From contig JAKADK010000008.1 in NCBI GenBank assembly GCA_021820665.1, positions 1 to 61,118 on the forward strand: DNA of 61,118 nt, in the 5' to 3' direction. The DNA is from Actinomycetes bacterium. GTDB lineage: Bacteria; Actinomycetota; Acidimicrobiia; Acidimicrobiales; RAAP-2. A model generated the notes under the pieces. The model was not told where the DNA came from, searched no databases, and was given only the letters and a program-made list of their open reading frames with translations. The first letter of the stretch is position 1. Each line of letters starts with the position of its first letter. Of this stretch, positions 10,415 through 21,542 are shown piece by piece. A program made the position numbers and the translations under genes.

Positions 10415-11863
10415 ATGGACGACGACCATGCCCAGCCACCGCGCGCGCCAGACCCGGGGATCGACCGGTGGCCCGGGCTGAGCCGCCGCCAATTCCTGGC
10501 AGGCGGCGCCGCGCTCGGTGGAGCGTTGCTGGCGGGCTGCAGCTCGCGGACGACGACCGGTTCGGCGCGACGGGTCACGGCCCGCACCGCGGCGGCGTTG
10601 CGGGCGCCAGGCAGTCGCCCGTACCCGCACCTGCCGGTGGGACACGACTCCATCCCGGATATCCGGCACGTGCTGGTGTTCATGCAGGAGAACCACTCCT
10701 TTGACAACGTGCTGGGCATGATCGGCCGTGGAGACGGGCTCACCGTGGGCACTGACGGACGGCCGACCAACACGAACCCCGGACCCGGCAACGAAGTGGT
10801 GCGCGCCTTCCACATGCCCACACCGTGCCAGCAGGTCGGCCACCCGGTGCAGACCTGGAACGCCAGCCACGTCCAGTACGACCACGGGACCAACCAGGGG
10901 TTCGTGGTGAGCCGGAGCGGGCCGGTCGCCATGGGCTACCTGACGGGTGCGGATCTCCCCTTCACCTACGAGATGGCCAAAGTCTTCCCCATCGGGGACC
11001 GGTACTACTCCTCGCTGTTGGGACAGACCTGGCCCAATCGGCGCTACCTCATGTCAGGCACGTCGGCGGGGATGGTGGACGACGTAGGCGGCCAACTGGT
11101 CACCATGGCGCCGCACGGCACGATCTTCCAGCTCCTCACCAAGGTGGGGATCCCCTGGCGCGACTACTACCAGCCTCCCAGTCAACCCACCGCCGACATC
11201 TACCTCACCCAGATGGAGGACTCCGCCGTCCGGCGCAACGTGGTGCCCATCGACCAGTTCTTCACCGATGCCGCCACCGGCACCCTGCCGGCCTTCGCTC
11301 TCATCGACCCCAACTTCGGGACCAACTCCGAGGAGGACCCTCAGGACGTCCAGCCGGGCGACACCCTGCTGGCTCAGGTGGTACACGCGTTGTTCGAGAG
11401 CCCGAACTGGCCTCATCTCCTCCTGCTGTGGACCTACGACGAGCACGGCGGGTACTACGACCACGTCCCGCCACCGGTAGCGCCCAAGCCCGACACCATC
11501 CCGCCCGACATCACCGTACCGCCCGACCAGCCCGGCACCTTCGGCCGCTACGGCTTCCGGGTCCCGGCCGCCGTCGTCTCCCCCTACGCCAAGGCCCACC
11601 ACGTCTCCAGCGTGGTCTACGACCACACCTCGGTCCTGGCCTTCCTGGAACGCAAGTGGAACCTCCCGGCCTTCACGTACCGTGACGCCAACGCCAACGA
11701 CCTGTCGGACTTCCTAGACCTGGAGGCCAAGCGGCCGCCGTTCCTCACCCCGCCGAACCTGCCCACCCCGACAGAGTCCGCCGCCCTGGCCCGCTGCACC
11801 GTCACCGGGCCGGGCACCATCCCACCACCGACCGCGGTCAGCCACCACGCCACCGGCGCGTAG
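10415..11863 (+). CDS. Tat-exported phospholipase C-like phosphoesterase lipoprotein
   Basis: Phosphoesterase family (bacterial non-haemolytic phospholipase C and acid phosphatase AcpA type). The N-terminus has a twin-arginine signal (LSRRQFLAGGAAL) ending in a lipobox (LLAGC), so it is probably exported folded and lipid-anchored. The family motif FMQENHSFDN gives the metal/nucleophile region, with DEHGGYYDH and RVPAAVVSPY further on. It is about 482 residues, shorter than classic phosphocholine-specific enzymes, which have extra C-terminal domains. ATG 10403 is also possible. The stop codon lies inside a duplicated 24-bp segment. Confidence 0.87.
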   Translation: MDDDHAQPPRAPDPGIDRWPGLSRRQFLAGGAALGGALLAGCSSRTTTGSARRVTARTAAALRAPGSRPYPHLPVGHDSIPDIRHVLVFMQENHSFDNVLGMIGRGDGLTVGTDGRPTNTNPGPGNEVVRAFHMPTPCQQVGHPVQTWNASHVQYDHGTNQGFVVSRSGPVAMGYLTGADLPFTYEMAKVFPIGDRYYSSLLGQTWPNRRYLMSGTSAGMVDDVGGQLVTMAPHGTIFQLLTKVGIPWRDYYQPPSQPTADIYLTQMEDSAVRRNVVPIDQFFTDAATGTLPAFALIDPNFGTNSEEDPQDVQPGDTLLAQVVHALFESPNWPHLLLLWTYDEHGGYYDHVPPPVAPKPDTIPPDITVPPDQPGTFGRYGFRVPAAVVSPYAKAHHVSSVVYDHTSVLAFLERKWNLPAFTYRDANANDLSDFLDLEAKRPPFLTPPNLPTPTESAALARCTVTGPGTIPPPTAVSHHATGA

Positions 11864-11892
11864 CGTCACCACGCCACCGGCGCGTAGCGTCA
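11845..11892. repeat. 24-bp direct duplication across the stop codon of the phosphoesterase gene
   Basis: CCACGCCACCGGCGCGTAGC plus GTCA is repeated twice back to back (11845-11868 and 11869-11892). Copy 1 contains the used TAG stop and copy 2 repeats it in frame. Confidence 0.95.
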
Positions 11893-12052
11893 GCACCGTT
11901 TGATCCGCAAGGGACGATGGGTCGGCAGGTGACCACGACGCCCTCCCCGGAGCCAGCGTGCTCGGCTCACCCGCGGTGCACAGACGGAAGGTACGTCCGC
12001 ACGGGCATGGAGTCGCCAATGCTCCCCTCTACCCTCAGGTGGCGCCGATCCG

Positions 12053-13447
<1,395 letters not shown>

Positions 13448-13460
13448 CGGGCACCCGGCC

Positions 13461-14147
13461 TCATGCCAGCCGGTAGCCGACGCCACGCATGGTCGCCAGC
13501 GGGAGGCCGGCCCCCAGCTTTGCTCTCAGCTGTCGCACGTGGACGTCGATGGTGCGCTCGTCCCCGAACCACTCGGGCCCCCAGACGCCTTCGAGGATCT
13601 GGCGTCGGGTCAGCGCCAGGCCGGCGTTGGTGGCGAAGTAGGTGAGCAGGTCGAACTCCCGGGTGGTGAGGTCGACCACCCGCTCGCCGACATGCACCTC
13701 GCGCCGGGCGGTGTCGATGCGTACCGGGCCCACGACGAGGACGGGCGGGACGACCGGGGAACCCGGGTCGCGCTCGCTCCGGCGCAGGACGGCCCGGATC
13801 CGGGCTACCAGCTCACGAGGGGAGAAGGGCTTGGCGATGTAGTCGTCAGCACCCAGTTCCAACCCGACCACCCGGTCCACCTCGTCACCCCTGGCCGTGA
13901 GGATGACGATGGGGAGGTGGCCCTTGGACCGGAGCCTGCGACAGAGCTCGAGCCCGTCGAGCCCACCAGGCAACCCGAGGTCGATGACCGCCAAGGCGGG
14001 CGCGGTGCGATCGATGGCGGCCAGGCCCGCCGGTCCGTCGCCGGCCACCACCGCGTCGAAGCCAGCCTGGTCGAGGTACAGCTCGACCAGGCTGGCGATG
14101 CTCGGATCGTCTTCGACGACGACGATCGTTCGACGTGGACTGTCCAC
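13461..14147 (-). CDS. OmpR/PhoB-family response regulator
   Basis: A receiver domain (acidic pair EDD near residue 12, phospho-acceptor Asp in AVIDLGLPGG, Lys in YIAKPFSPREL) followed by a winged-helix domain (TTREFDLLTYFATN, RTIDVHVRQLRAKL, GVGYRL). The length of 228 residues is normal. It starts 16 bases after the exported-protein gene and ends 13 bases before the kinase, so the three genes form one operon. It probably binds direct repeats upstream of the operon, but I see no clear pair. Confidence 0.95.
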   Translation of the reverse strand: MDSPRRTIVVVEDDPSIASLVELYLDQAGFDAVVAGDGPAGLAAIDRTAPALAVIDLGLPGGLDGLELCRRLRSKGHLPIVILTARGDEVDRVVGLELGADDYIAKPFSPRELVARIRAVLRRSERDPGSPVVPPVLVVGPVRIDTARREVHVGERVVDLTTREFDLLTYFATNAGLALTRRQILEGVWGPEWFGDERTIDVHVRQLRAKLGAGLPLATMRGVGYRLA

Positions 14148-14163
14148 GCGGGTCAGTCTGACA

Positions 14164-14700
14164 TCACGCGGCCGCGACCGGGGTGCTCGGGTCGACGGGT
14201 GCCGACAGGCCGGCCGGCGTTCGCGGCTTCATCTCCACGATCCGCAGCGCGACGCCGTTCTCGGAGAGGACGACGACCCGAGAGCCGGTGGGGATCGCAG
14301 TCGCCGGGTGCTTGCCCCCGATCTTCGTCGTCGAGTTGATGGCGAGCGTGGCCACCCCGCCGTCGGGACGCTGCACGGTCACCGCCGTCGGGGAGATGGC
14401 CGTGACCGTTCCCCGGTCGAAGGTGAGGGTGACCCAGCCTCCCTTGAGCTTGACCGTGAAGACGGCGTGATCGGTGCGGGCCAGGATCGCCCGGATCGTG
14501 GCCCGACGGTGGTGGATGGTCGAGGCACCGGGCGGGGACGTCTGACCATTGGTCGCGAGCGCGGTCACCGGCAACGCGGTGGGCACGGCGGTTGCCGAGG
14601 GCCAGCTGGTGACGACCGCCGCGGCACCGCCACCCACGGCGACCGTCAGGGCGATCGCGCCGGCGGCGACCCGGCGACGGGTGGTGGACAGGACAGACAT
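14164..14700 (-). CDS. Exported protein with a DUF5666-like beta domain
   Basis: 178 residues. The N-terminus has basic residues and a hydrophobic segment (TTRRRVAAGAIALTVAVGGG), consistent with a signal peptide or membrane anchor. The rest is Thr/Val-rich (GTVTAISPTAVTVQ, RVVVLSEN), resembling DUF5666-type single-strand-binding-fold repeats. The ATG at 14700 has the best ribosome site in the area (AAAGGAG, 6 bases upstream). It is first in the operon with the two-component pair, so it may be a ligand, accessory or target of that sensor. Function unknown. Confidence 0.75.
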   Translation of the reverse strand: MSVLSTTRRRVAAGAIALTVAVGGGAAAVVTSWPSATAVPTALPVTALATNGQTSPPGASTIHHRRATIRAILARTDHAVFTVKLKGGWVTLTFDRGTVTAISPTAVTVQRPDGGVATLAINSTTKIGGKHPATAIPTGSRVVVLSENGVALRIVEMKPRTPAGLSAPVDPSTPVAAA

Positions 14701-14897
14701 AATGGCTCCTTTCGTCAGGTGTCGGCACCGTGCCGAACGGACACCTCCATCATCGCCGGGCACCATGAACCCCCGGCGTGCCCCGCGTTAGGGCTCTGTG
14801 AGCCCGTTCCGACGTGGACCAGACCACGCCGGGAAAGGCGCGAGGGGGATCCGGGCCGGCGCGTGACCGGGTGCTCGGCTGGGAGGTGACCCGATGG

Positions 14898-15917
14898 TCA
14901 GGCCGGCGGGTGCAGCCGGACGACCATCTTTCCGATGTTCTCGCCGCGCAGCATACCGATGAAGGCGTGGGCCGCGTGGTCGAGGCCGTCGACGAACGTC
15001 TCGGGCACGACGAGCGAGCCGTCGCGGATCCACCCGCCGACCCTCTCGAGGAGCTCGGCGCGCAGGTGGGCGTGGTCCCCGACGATGAAGCCGCGGATGG
15101 TGAGCCGTCTACCGACGACGAGCCCGAGGTTCCGGGGCCCGGGAACCGGGCCGGTGGCGTTGTAGGCCGACACGGCCCCGCAGGCCGCCACCCGCCCGAA
15201 GTCGCGCATGGCCGAGATCGCCGCCTCCAGGTGGTCACCGCCGACGTTGTCGAAGTAGACGTCGATCCCGTCCGGCGCAGCCTCGGCCAGCAACCGTGCC
15301 ACCTTCCCGGAGTGGTAGTCGAAGGCGGCGTCGAAGCCCAGCTCGTCGATCAAGTAACGGACCTTCGTCTCCGACCCGGCACTTCCGATCACCCGCCCCG
15401 CCCCGAGGAGCCGAGCCATCTGGCCGGCGGCGCTCCCGACCGCGCCCGCAGCACCGGAGACGAAGACCACCTCGGACGGGGCGAGCCGAGCCACCTCGAC
15501 CAGGCCGGCGTAGGCGGTGAGCCCCGGCATGCCCAGGATCCCGAGGTAGTGCGAGAGGGGCGCGGCCCCATCGACCACCGTGAACGCCTCGGCCGGACCC
15601 GTGGCCACGTCCCGCCAGCCGAGACCGTGGACGACCACGTCGCCGACCCGGAACCGCTCCGAGCGGCTGGCCACCACCTCGCCCACGGCACTCCCGGTGA
15701 GGGCCGCACCCAGCTCGAAGGGGGGAACGTAGGACGCCACGTCGTTCATCCGACCGCGCATGTAGGGATCCACGGACATGTACCGGTTCGCCACCCGCAC
15801 CTGCCCGTCCTCGAGCTCGCCCAGAGGCACCTCGACCAGCTCGAAGTTCTCCGGTACCGGCTCCCCGACCGGCCGGGACACCAACCTGACCTCCCGCCCG
15901 ACTTCACCTGTCGCCAC
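14898..15917 (-). CDS. NADP-dependent medium-chain oxidoreductase (2-alkenal/curcumin reductase type)
   Basis: Zinc-free MDR superfamily member of 339 residues. It has the family block SVDPYMRGRM, the Rossmann loop SGAAGAVGSAAGQMARLLGA and YFDNVGGDHLEAAI, all typical of leukotriene B4 12-hydroxydehydrogenase, CurA and alkenal double-bond reductases. It probably reduces activated carbon-carbon double bonds with NADPH. The GTG at 15917 is chosen because AAGGGAG lies just upstream; an in-frame GTG at 15935 would place that site inside the gene. No operon partner is evident. Confidence 0.9.
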   Translation of the reverse strand: MATGEVGREVRLVSRPVGEPVPENFELVEVPLGELEDGQVRVANRYMSVDPYMRGRMNDVASYVPPFELGAALTGSAVGEVVASRSERFRVGDVVVHGLGWRDVATGPAEAFTVVDGAAPLSHYLGILGMPGLTAYAGLVEVARLAPSEVVFVSGAAGAVGSAAGQMARLLGAGRVIGSAGSETKVRYLIDELGFDAAFDYHSGKVARLLAEAAPDGIDVYFDNVGGDHLEAAISAMRDFGRVAACGAVSAYNATGPVPGPRNLGLVVGRRLTIRGFIVGDHAHLRAELLERVGGWIRDGSLVVPETFVDGLDHAAHAFIGMLRGENIGKMVVRLHPPA

Positions 15918-16151
15918 GGTGCGCTCCCTTCCCACCGGATCGCCGGTCGGCGAGCCCGTCGTCCACCGACGTTAGGCGGCCGGGCCCCGCAGCCGAACGG
16001 TCCCGGACACGGAGGCGGACCTGGAGCTGCCCGGCGTGAGGGAGCCGGACCCGGACGGGTCGGAGCGAGGGGTCGGAGCGAGGGGTCGCCTGGTGCCCGA
16101 GATGTGTCGCCCGCTCTTGTCGGGGGAGCAGGTCCCCACTACGGTCGAGAC

Positions 16152-16673
16152 GTGAGAGCCAGAGATCCGCGTTCCACTCGGCCAACGCCACGCGGAGGCG
16201 GCACCAGGCTCGCCACCGTCGGTGCGGTCCTGGCGGTGGTCCTGCTCTCGACCGCGTGCGGGAGCTCGGCCGCGACACCTTCCGCCGCGTCGGACCACGG
16301 ACCCACCTACGAGGTCCAGCTTCAGGCGGTGGGCAGCCTCGGGAAGGTGCTCGTGGACGGGAAGGGCCGGACGCTCTACCTCTTCGTGCCCGACGAACAG
16401 GGCCCCTCGAAGTGCTACGGGCTGTGCGTGGTCGAGTGGCCGCCGCTCCTCCTCCCGAAGGGAGTGGCCCGGCCGGTCGCCGGCCCCGGGATCAACCCGG
16501 CGCTGCTCGGCACCACGACGAGGAAGGGCGGCCAGCTCCAGGTCACCTACAACCGGTGGCCGCTCTACTTCTGGGTGGCCGACACCGGACCCGGGCAGGC
16601 CTCGGGCCAGGGCGTGAACAACTTCGGCGGGCGGTGGTGGGTGGTCGGCAAGTCCGGGAACGCGGTCACCTGA
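16152..16673 (+). CDS. COG4315 lipoprotein with Yx(FWY)xxD repeats
   Basis: A secreted lipoprotein of about 173 residues. The signal ends at the lipobox LSTAC. Two copies of the signature follow: LYLFVPDEQGPSKCYGLC with WPPLL, and LYFWVADTGPGQASGQG with GGRWWVV. This family is exported and often lies near redox genes; its biochemical role is not established. The start is a GTG with only a distant GGGGGAG, so it is tentative. The frame runs far upstream without function. Confidence 0.85.
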   Translation: MRARDPRSTRPTPRGGGTRLATVGAVLAVVLLSTACGSSAATPSAASDHGPTYEVQLQAVGSLGKVLVDGKGRTLYLFVPDEQGPSKCYGLCVVEWPPLLLPKGVARPVAGPGINPALLGTTTRKGGQLQVTYNRWPLYFWVADTGPGQASGQGVNNFGGRWWVVGKSGNAVT

Positions 16674-16836
16674 GGTCGCGCCGCCGGCACTGACGGGATC
16701 GCGGCCCCGCCGAAAGAGGCACCGCCCAGGGAGGCCCGGCCGGCGCACGGGACGGCCACCGCCTCCCGAAGACCAGGGCGGCCAGAGCCAGACGAGCCGA
16801 GCCAGACGAGCCGGCCCGAGCCCGGTGGCAACCGTG

Positions 16837-17805
16837 CTAGGAGCGTGCCTTGATGGCTTCGATGAGCTTGGGCACGACCTTGTGGACGTCGCCCACGACG
16901 CCCAGGTCGGCCACGGAGAAGATCGGCGCGTCCTGGTCCTTGTTGATGGCGACGATGTTCTTCGACCCCTTCATGCCCACCAGGTGCTGTGTGGCTCCGG
17001 AGATCCCGCACGCCAGGTAGACCGTCGGCTTCACCGTCTTGCCCGTCTGGCCCACCTGGTAGGCGTAGGGCACCCATCCGGCGTCCACGATCGCTCGGCT
17101 CGCCCCGGGTGCGCCCTTCAGCAGCCCGGCCAGCTCCTCGATCATCGCGTAGTGGTCCTTGTCGCCCAGGCCACGGCCGCCGGAGACGACCACATCGGCC
17201 TCGTCCAGCTTCGGTCCCGTGCGCTCCTCGACGTGGCGGGCGAGCACTCTGGCTGATCCGGACGCGCCGGTGTCGGGGACGGCGAGCGGGGACACGGCGG
17301 CGGGCCCGCCTCCCGACGCCTCAGCGGCGAACGACTTCGCCCGGACCACGAACAGTCCCGGGCCGTCCCCGGTGAACCTTGCCTTGGCCACCTGGGCGCC
17401 ACCAAAGATGGCATGCTCGGTCTCGAGCCCGCCGTCGACCGCCGCCAAGCCCACGACGTTGGTCAGGACCGGACGGTCCAGACGGACGGAGAGCCGGCCG
17501 GCGACATCCCTGCCGTCGTAGGTCGCCGGGATCAGGATCGCATCGGGCGCGTCGCCCGCCTGGATCGCCGCCGCCATCGCTGCCGCCACGGGGACCCCGG
17601 GCAGTGAGCCTGCCAGGTCGCCGACGTCGTGCAGGGTCGTGGCACCGTACTCGCCCAACGTGGCGGCGCAGGAGGCGATGTCGCCCCACCCGACCGCCTC
17701 GACGGTCCCGGCGAGCGAGCGAGCCGCGGTCAGCAGCTCCAAGGTGATGGTGGTGGGCTTCCCGTCCGCCGACTCGGCGAGCACCCAGATCTTGTCGATG
17801 GCCAT
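16837..17805 (-). CDS. etfA: Electron transfer flavoprotein alpha subunit
   Basis: 322 residues; carries most of the FAD site. The C-terminal FAD-binding block is visible ([65 protein letters not shown]). It pairs with EtfB, encoded 22 bases upstream, and passes electrons from acyl-CoA dehydrogenases (one lies at 48.5 kb) to the quinone pool. The run TVY-ACGISGA is characteristic of classic group I ETF. Confidence 0.97.
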   Translation of the reverse strand: MAIDKIWVLAESADGKPTTITLELLTAARSLAGTVEAVGWGDIASCAATLGEYGATTLHDVGDLAGSLPGVPVAAAMAAAIQAGDAPDAILIPATYDGRDVAGRLSVRLDRPVLTNVVGLAAVDGGLETEHAIFGGAQVAKARFTGDGPGLFVVRAKSFAAEASGGGPAAVSPLAVPDTGASGSARVLARHVEERTGPKLDEADVVVSGGRGLGDKDHYAMIEELAGLLKGAPGASRAIVDAGWVPYAYQVGQTGKTVKPTVYLACGISGATQHLVGMKGSKNIVAINKDQDAPIFSVADLGVVGDVHKVVPKLIEAIKARS

Positions 17806-17827
17806 GGTCTTCGCTCTCCTACGGTCC

Positions 17828-18607
17828 TCAGAGGACCTTCAGCTGTTCGAGGAACTGGATGATCCGCTCATGGGCGTCGCCCTCGTCGACGACGATCTCG
17901 CCGGACTGGCGGGCCTCGGCTGCCGTCACCGAGGTGATGGCCTGCCGGGCTCCGGTCGCGCCCACCTCGGAGGGATCGATGCCGAGGTCGGCGACGGTGA
18001 GCGTCTCGACCGGCTTGGACTTGGCCGCCATGATGCCCTTGAACGACGGGTAGCGGGGCTCGACGACACCGGCGGTCACGGTGACCACGGCGGGAAGGGG
18101 GCTCTCCACCTCGTCGAAGCCGGCCTCGGTCTGGCGCTGGACCTTCACCGTCGAGCCGCTCACCTCGACCTTCTTCGCGAACGTTACCGACGGGAACCCG
18201 AGCAGCTCGGCCACCTGCACCGGCGTGGTCCCGGTGTAGCCGTCGGTCGACTCGGTGGCGGCCAGCACCAGGTCGGGTGCAGCCCGCCGGATGGCGGCGG
18301 CGAGCACCTTCGCCGTCCCGAGCGCGTCGCTCCCCACCAGGACGTCGTCGCTGACCAAGATGGCCTTCGCCGCCCCCATGGCCAGGGCCGTCCGGAGCCC
18401 GGAGACCTCACCGTTGGGCGCCATCGACACCAGGGTGACCTCCCCCCCACCGGCGGCGTCGACAAGTTGGAGCGCCATCTCGACGCCGTAGGCGTCCGAG
18501 TCGTCCAAGATGAGCTTGCCCGACCGGTTCAGGGTGTTCGTGGCCGGATCGAGCGAGGGCGGGGCAGCCGGATCGGGGATCTGTTTCACGCACACGACGA
18601 CGTTCAT
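17828..18607 (-). CDS. etfB: Electron transfer flavoprotein beta subunit
   Basis: 259 residues starting [13 protein letters not shown], the usual EtfB N-terminus. The AMP/nucleotide region ([15 protein letters not shown]) and the dehydrogenase-recognition segment around [15 protein letters not shown] are present. I reject the 13-residue upstream extension, which has no homology. First gene of an etfBA operon, the common bacterial order. Confidence 0.97.
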   Translation of the reverse strand: MNVVVCVKQIPDPAAPPSLDPATNTLNRSGKLILDDSDAYGVEMALQLVDAAGGGEVTLVSMAPNGEVSGLRTALAMGAAKAILVSDDVLVGSDALGTAKVLAAAIRRAAPDLVLAATESTDGYTGTTPVQVAELLGFPSVTFAKKVEVSGSTVKVQRQTEAGFDEVESPLPAVVTVTAGVVEPRYPSFKGIMAAKSKPVETLTVADLGIDPSEVGATGARQAITSVTAAEARQSGEIVVDEGDAHERIIQFLEQLKVL

Positions 18608-18745
18608 GGTCCTGCATTGTTGACGATGGCGGCGGCTCCCGACCAATTCATGGCGATCTCCCTGGTGAACGCCGTGCGGGACGTCCCACGAGCTCCCGCC
18701 CGGGGGGTGGTTTCCCGTCGACGGCGCGCCCGGGAGGGCACCGGC

Positions 18746-19441
18746 TCATTCCGTCCGGCCGGAGACGTCCCGGGCCGTCGCCACGTCGTCGGTGATGAGA
18801 CGGTCCACGCCGGCGCCCGCCATGGCCGCCACCATGGCGGGGTCGTTGACGGTCCAGACGCCCACGTCCAACCCGCGCCCGTGGGCGGCGGCCACCACCG
18901 ACGCCGTCACCAGCGTGTGATGGAGGTGGACTCCCGAGAGATCGTGGTCCACCGCGCCTCGGAGGCCCCCGTCGGCCGTGAGCCACTCCGGCACCAGCAG
19001 AGCCGTGGGCACCCGCGGCTCGACAGCGCGGACCGACACCAGGGTCGGCAGCCCGAACGAGGAGATCACGACCCGATCCTCCATGCCGAGGTCGGTCACG
19101 AGGTCGGCGACCGAGCGGGCCACCACCTCGTCGGGATCGTAGCCGGGCTCGGAGGGTAGGTTCTTCACCTCGATGTTCACGAACAGGCCCGGCAGAGCGG
19201 TGAGGACGTCGGCGAGGAGCGGGACGGACTCGGGGAGCTCGGGCGCGGCCAGGCCGGCGATAGGTCCGAGATCGCCGATCGTCGGGTCGTGGTGGACGAC
19301 GAGCGCACCGTCGCGCGTCACCCGCACGTCGAGCTCGACACCGTCGGCACCACGCTCTGCGGCAAGCAGGAACGCGCCCATGGTGTTCTCGACCGTGCTC
19401 CGACCGCGATCGACGACGCCCCGATGGGCCAGGATCAACAT
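18746..19441 (-). CDS. Glycerophosphodiester phosphodiesterase
   Basis: 231 residues of GDPD TIM barrel. Catalytic motifs are AHRG at the N-terminus, ENTMGAF, GVELDVRVTRDG and HHDPTI near it, and VWTVNDPAMV near the C-terminus. It hydrolyses glycerophosphodiesters to glycerol 3-phosphate and an alcohol. There is no signal peptide, so it is cytosolic. ATG 19441 is favoured over 19459 because GGAGG lies 8 bases before it. The gene is divergent from whiB1. Confidence 0.94.
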   Translation of the reverse strand: MLILAHRGVVDRGRSTVENTMGAFLLAAERGADGVELDVRVTRDGALVVHHDPTIGDLGPIAGLAAPELPESVPLLADVLTALPGLFVNIEVKNLPSEPGYDPDEVVARSVADLVTDLGMEDRVVISSFGLPTLVSVRAVEPRVPTALLVPEWLTADGGLRGAVDHDLSGVHLHHTLVTASVVAAAHGRGLDVGVWTVNDPAMVAAMAGAGVDRLITDDVATARDVSGRTE

Positions 19442-19559
19442 TGGCCAGACCTCCTGCACGTTCGATGAAAATTGCTTGCCTCGGCGGCCGCCGGTGAGTA
19501 CGCTGGGCGGGCACCCCTGGGTTCGAGTGATGCCGCGCCGTGATTGCTCGGCCCCGTCA

Positions 19560-19575
19560 TGTGAATAGAATCACA
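19560..19575 (+). promoter_or_regulatory. CRP/FNR-family binding site upstream of whiB1
   Basis: TGTGAATAGAATCACA is a perfect TGTGA-N6-TCACA palindrome, the textbook CRP consensus, 40 bases upstream of the WhiB start codon in the shared region with the GDPD gene. In Mycobacterium tuberculosis the cAMP receptor protein Rv3676 directly regulates whiB1, so the location agrees with known biology. Confidence 0.75.
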
Positions 19576-19615
19576 ATCAAGGGGGGACTGGGTAAGAGAT
19601 CGCGGAGGAAGCATC

Positions 19616-19906
19616 GTGGCCCTCGTGTGGAACCGAACTGTCGAGTGGGATGACGGCGACTGGCGCCGGGTCGCGGCATGCCGGCACACGGAGCCCGATC
19701 TCTTCTTCCCGGTGGGCACGACCGGTCCCGCCATCGACCAGATCGAGTCGGCCAAGCGGGTGTGCCGGAGCTGCGAGGCCATCGAGCCGTGCCTGGACTT
19801 CGCCCTGGCGACCAACCAGGAGTCGGGCGTGTGGGGTGGGACGTCCGAAGAGGAGCGACGGAAGCTCCGGAAGGCCTGGCTGGCCGCCCGCCGCCGGGCA
19901 ACGTGA
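19616..19906 (+). CDS. whiB1: WhiB-family iron-sulfur transcriptional regulator (WhiB1-like)
   Basis: 96 residues with the four cluster cysteines C22, C50, C53 and C59 (C-x2-C-x5-C after a lone Cys) and the G[VI]WGG turn at 71-75, followed by a basic C-terminal tail (EEERRKLRKAWLAARRR) that contacts DNA. The FFPVG..GPA block resembles WhiB1, which reacts with NO and binds the primary sigma factor. The GTG start has a strong GGAGGA site. A CRP-type palindrome lies upstream and a pdtaS-like kinase is the next, convergent gene, the same neighbours as Rv3219/Rv3220c. Confidence 0.95.
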   Translation: MALVWNRTVEWDDGDWRRVAACRHTEPDLFFPVGTTGPAIDQIESAKRVCRSCEAIEPCLDFALATNQESGVWGGTSEEERRKLRKAWLAARRRAT

Positions 19907-19994
19907 CCACCGCCGCCTGAGCGGCCACCCGCGCCTGGCCACACCGGGCCTCGTCAGTCCCGACCCTGGGGAGAACCGATCGGCACGCCAGGCG

Positions 19995-21512
19995 TCACCG
20001 AGTCGGGCGTCCCGGATCGACCGCCGGGAGCTCGATCGTCACGGCCGTCCCTGAGGCGCTGTGCTCGCCGCCCCCCAGGGGAAAGGGCGCACGATCCATC
20101 GAGATCGTGCCTTCGAGCTGGCTCCGCACCAGGTCCCGCACGATCGAGAGCCCCAGGCTCTCGGTGTCGTTGATGTCGAACCCGTCGGGGAGGCCGACGC
20201 CGTCATCCCGGACCTCGATGGTGAGGCACCGGGCCGACGACCTCATGGCCACCGAGATGTGGTGCGTGCCGGGGTCACCGGCGCCGTCGGCGAAGGCGTG
20301 CTCGACCGCGTTCTGGAGGAGCTCGGCCAGGACGACGGCCAGGGGCGTCGCCACGTCGGCCGACACCTCACCCAGCTTCCCGGTCACGTGGAACACGATC
20401 TGGCGCGACTGGAGCACCGAGTCCTTGGCCATCTGGACGAGCGACGTCACGATCTCGTCGAAGGGAACCTGGTCGCTCGGGTCCCGGGAGAGGATCTCGT
20501 GGACGACGGCGATCGAGCGGACCCGACGCTCCGCCTCGAACAACGCCAGCCGGCCCTTGCCGTCCAGCCGGCGGGCCTGGAGGCGCAGGAGCGCGGAGAT
20601 CGTCTGGAGGTTGTTCTTCACCCGGTGGTGCACCTCGCGGATGGCGGCATCCTTCGAGAGCAGCAGGCGGTCCAGCCGCCGGACGTCGGTGACGTCACGC
20701 AACAGCACCAGCCCACCGGTCACCGACCCGGTCTCGAGCAGCGGGATGCAGTGCATGAGGACCGTCACGTCCGGACGGCGCTCGACCTCTTCGACCACGG
20801 GGAGGGCAGAGGCGAGCGACCACTCGATCGCCGACTCCTGGAGCCCGAGGTCGGAGAGCCTCCTGCCCTCCAGCTGGGAGTAGATGCCCATGCGATGGAG
20901 GGCGTTGGTGGCATTGGGCGAGGCGTAACGGACTCGTCCCTCCTCGTCGACGAGGACGATGCCGTCCCCGACCCGGGGGGCTTCCTCGGCCGCCAGTGAC
21001 TCCCCTGGGAAGGGGAACGCCGACTGGGTCAGCATGATCGCGAACCGGTCGAAGACGTCCCGGTAGGTCCGTTCGAGGTGGCCCGGCCGGCGGCCCGATC
21101 CCGTGGCCAGCCTCACCATCACGGCGACGGTCTCCCCTTCCATTCGCACCGGGATGCACTGGACCCGCAACGGCTCCTCGGCGAAGTCGATCTGCATCTC
21201 GCCGCGCGACATCTCGCCCGACTGGAAGGCGGCGGTGACGAGCGGCCAGTCGACCCCGCCCACGCTCTGGCCCACCAGGTCGGACTGGACGACGGTGGCG
21301 CTGTTCGACGGACGCATCTGGCCCAGGACCACGAAGGACGGGCCCGACTCCCTGGCGTGCGGCTCGGACTCCGTGACCGACGCCAGCAGGAGGAGATCCG
21401 AGAACGACAGGTCGGCCAGCACCCCCCACGTCGCCATGAGCCGCTTCAGGTGATCCAGCTGGTGGCGGGTGAGATCCGTCCGCTCCAGCGCCAGCTCGGC
21501 CGGGGTCGCCAT
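19995..21512 (-). CDS. pdtaS: PdtaS-type sensor histidine kinase
   Basis: 505 residues, soluble. An N-terminal GAF-like domain (about 20-160) and a PAS domain (about 180-275) precede a HisKA_2 dimerisation helix (REVHHRVKNNLQTISALLR, phospho-His near 295) and an HATPase domain (LAELLQNAVEHAF, DDGVGLPDG, LGLSIVRDLV). This architecture is that of mycobacterial PdtaS, which signals to the RNA-binding ANTAR regulator PdtaR. No ANTAR gene is in this window. Adjacency to whiB1 is conserved with M. tuberculosis. Confidence 0.92.
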   Translation of the reverse strand: MATPAELALERTDLTRHQLDHLKRLMATWGVLADLSFSDLLLLASVTESEPHARESGPSFVVLGQMRPSNSATVVQSDLVGQSVGGVDWPLVTAAFQSGEMSRGEMQIDFAEEPLRVQCIPVRMEGETVAVMVRLATGSGRRPGHLERTYRDVFDRFAIMLTQSAFPFPGESLAAEEAPRVGDGIVLVDEEGRVRYASPNATNALHRMGIYSQLEGRRLSDLGLQESAIEWSLASALPVVEEVERRPDVTVLMHCIPLLETGSVTGGLVLLRDVTDVRRLDRLLLSKDAAIREVHHRVKNNLQTISALLRLQARRLDGKGRLALFEAERRVRSIAVVHEILSRDPSDQVPFDEIVTSLVQMAKDSVLQSRQIVFHVTGKLGEVSADVATPLAVVLAELLQNAVEHAFADGAGDPGTHHISVAMRSSARCLTIEVRDDGVGLPDGFDINDTESLGLSIVRDLVRSQLEGTISMDRAPFPLGGGEHSASGTAVTIELPAVDPGRPTR

Positions 21513-21542
21513 CTCATCCCCCGCCCGGCCCGACGGCGCCCA

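Noticed and set aside
19515..19540. tRNA T-arm-like GGTTCGAGT
   Set aside because: No acceptor stem or anticodon arm can be built around it.
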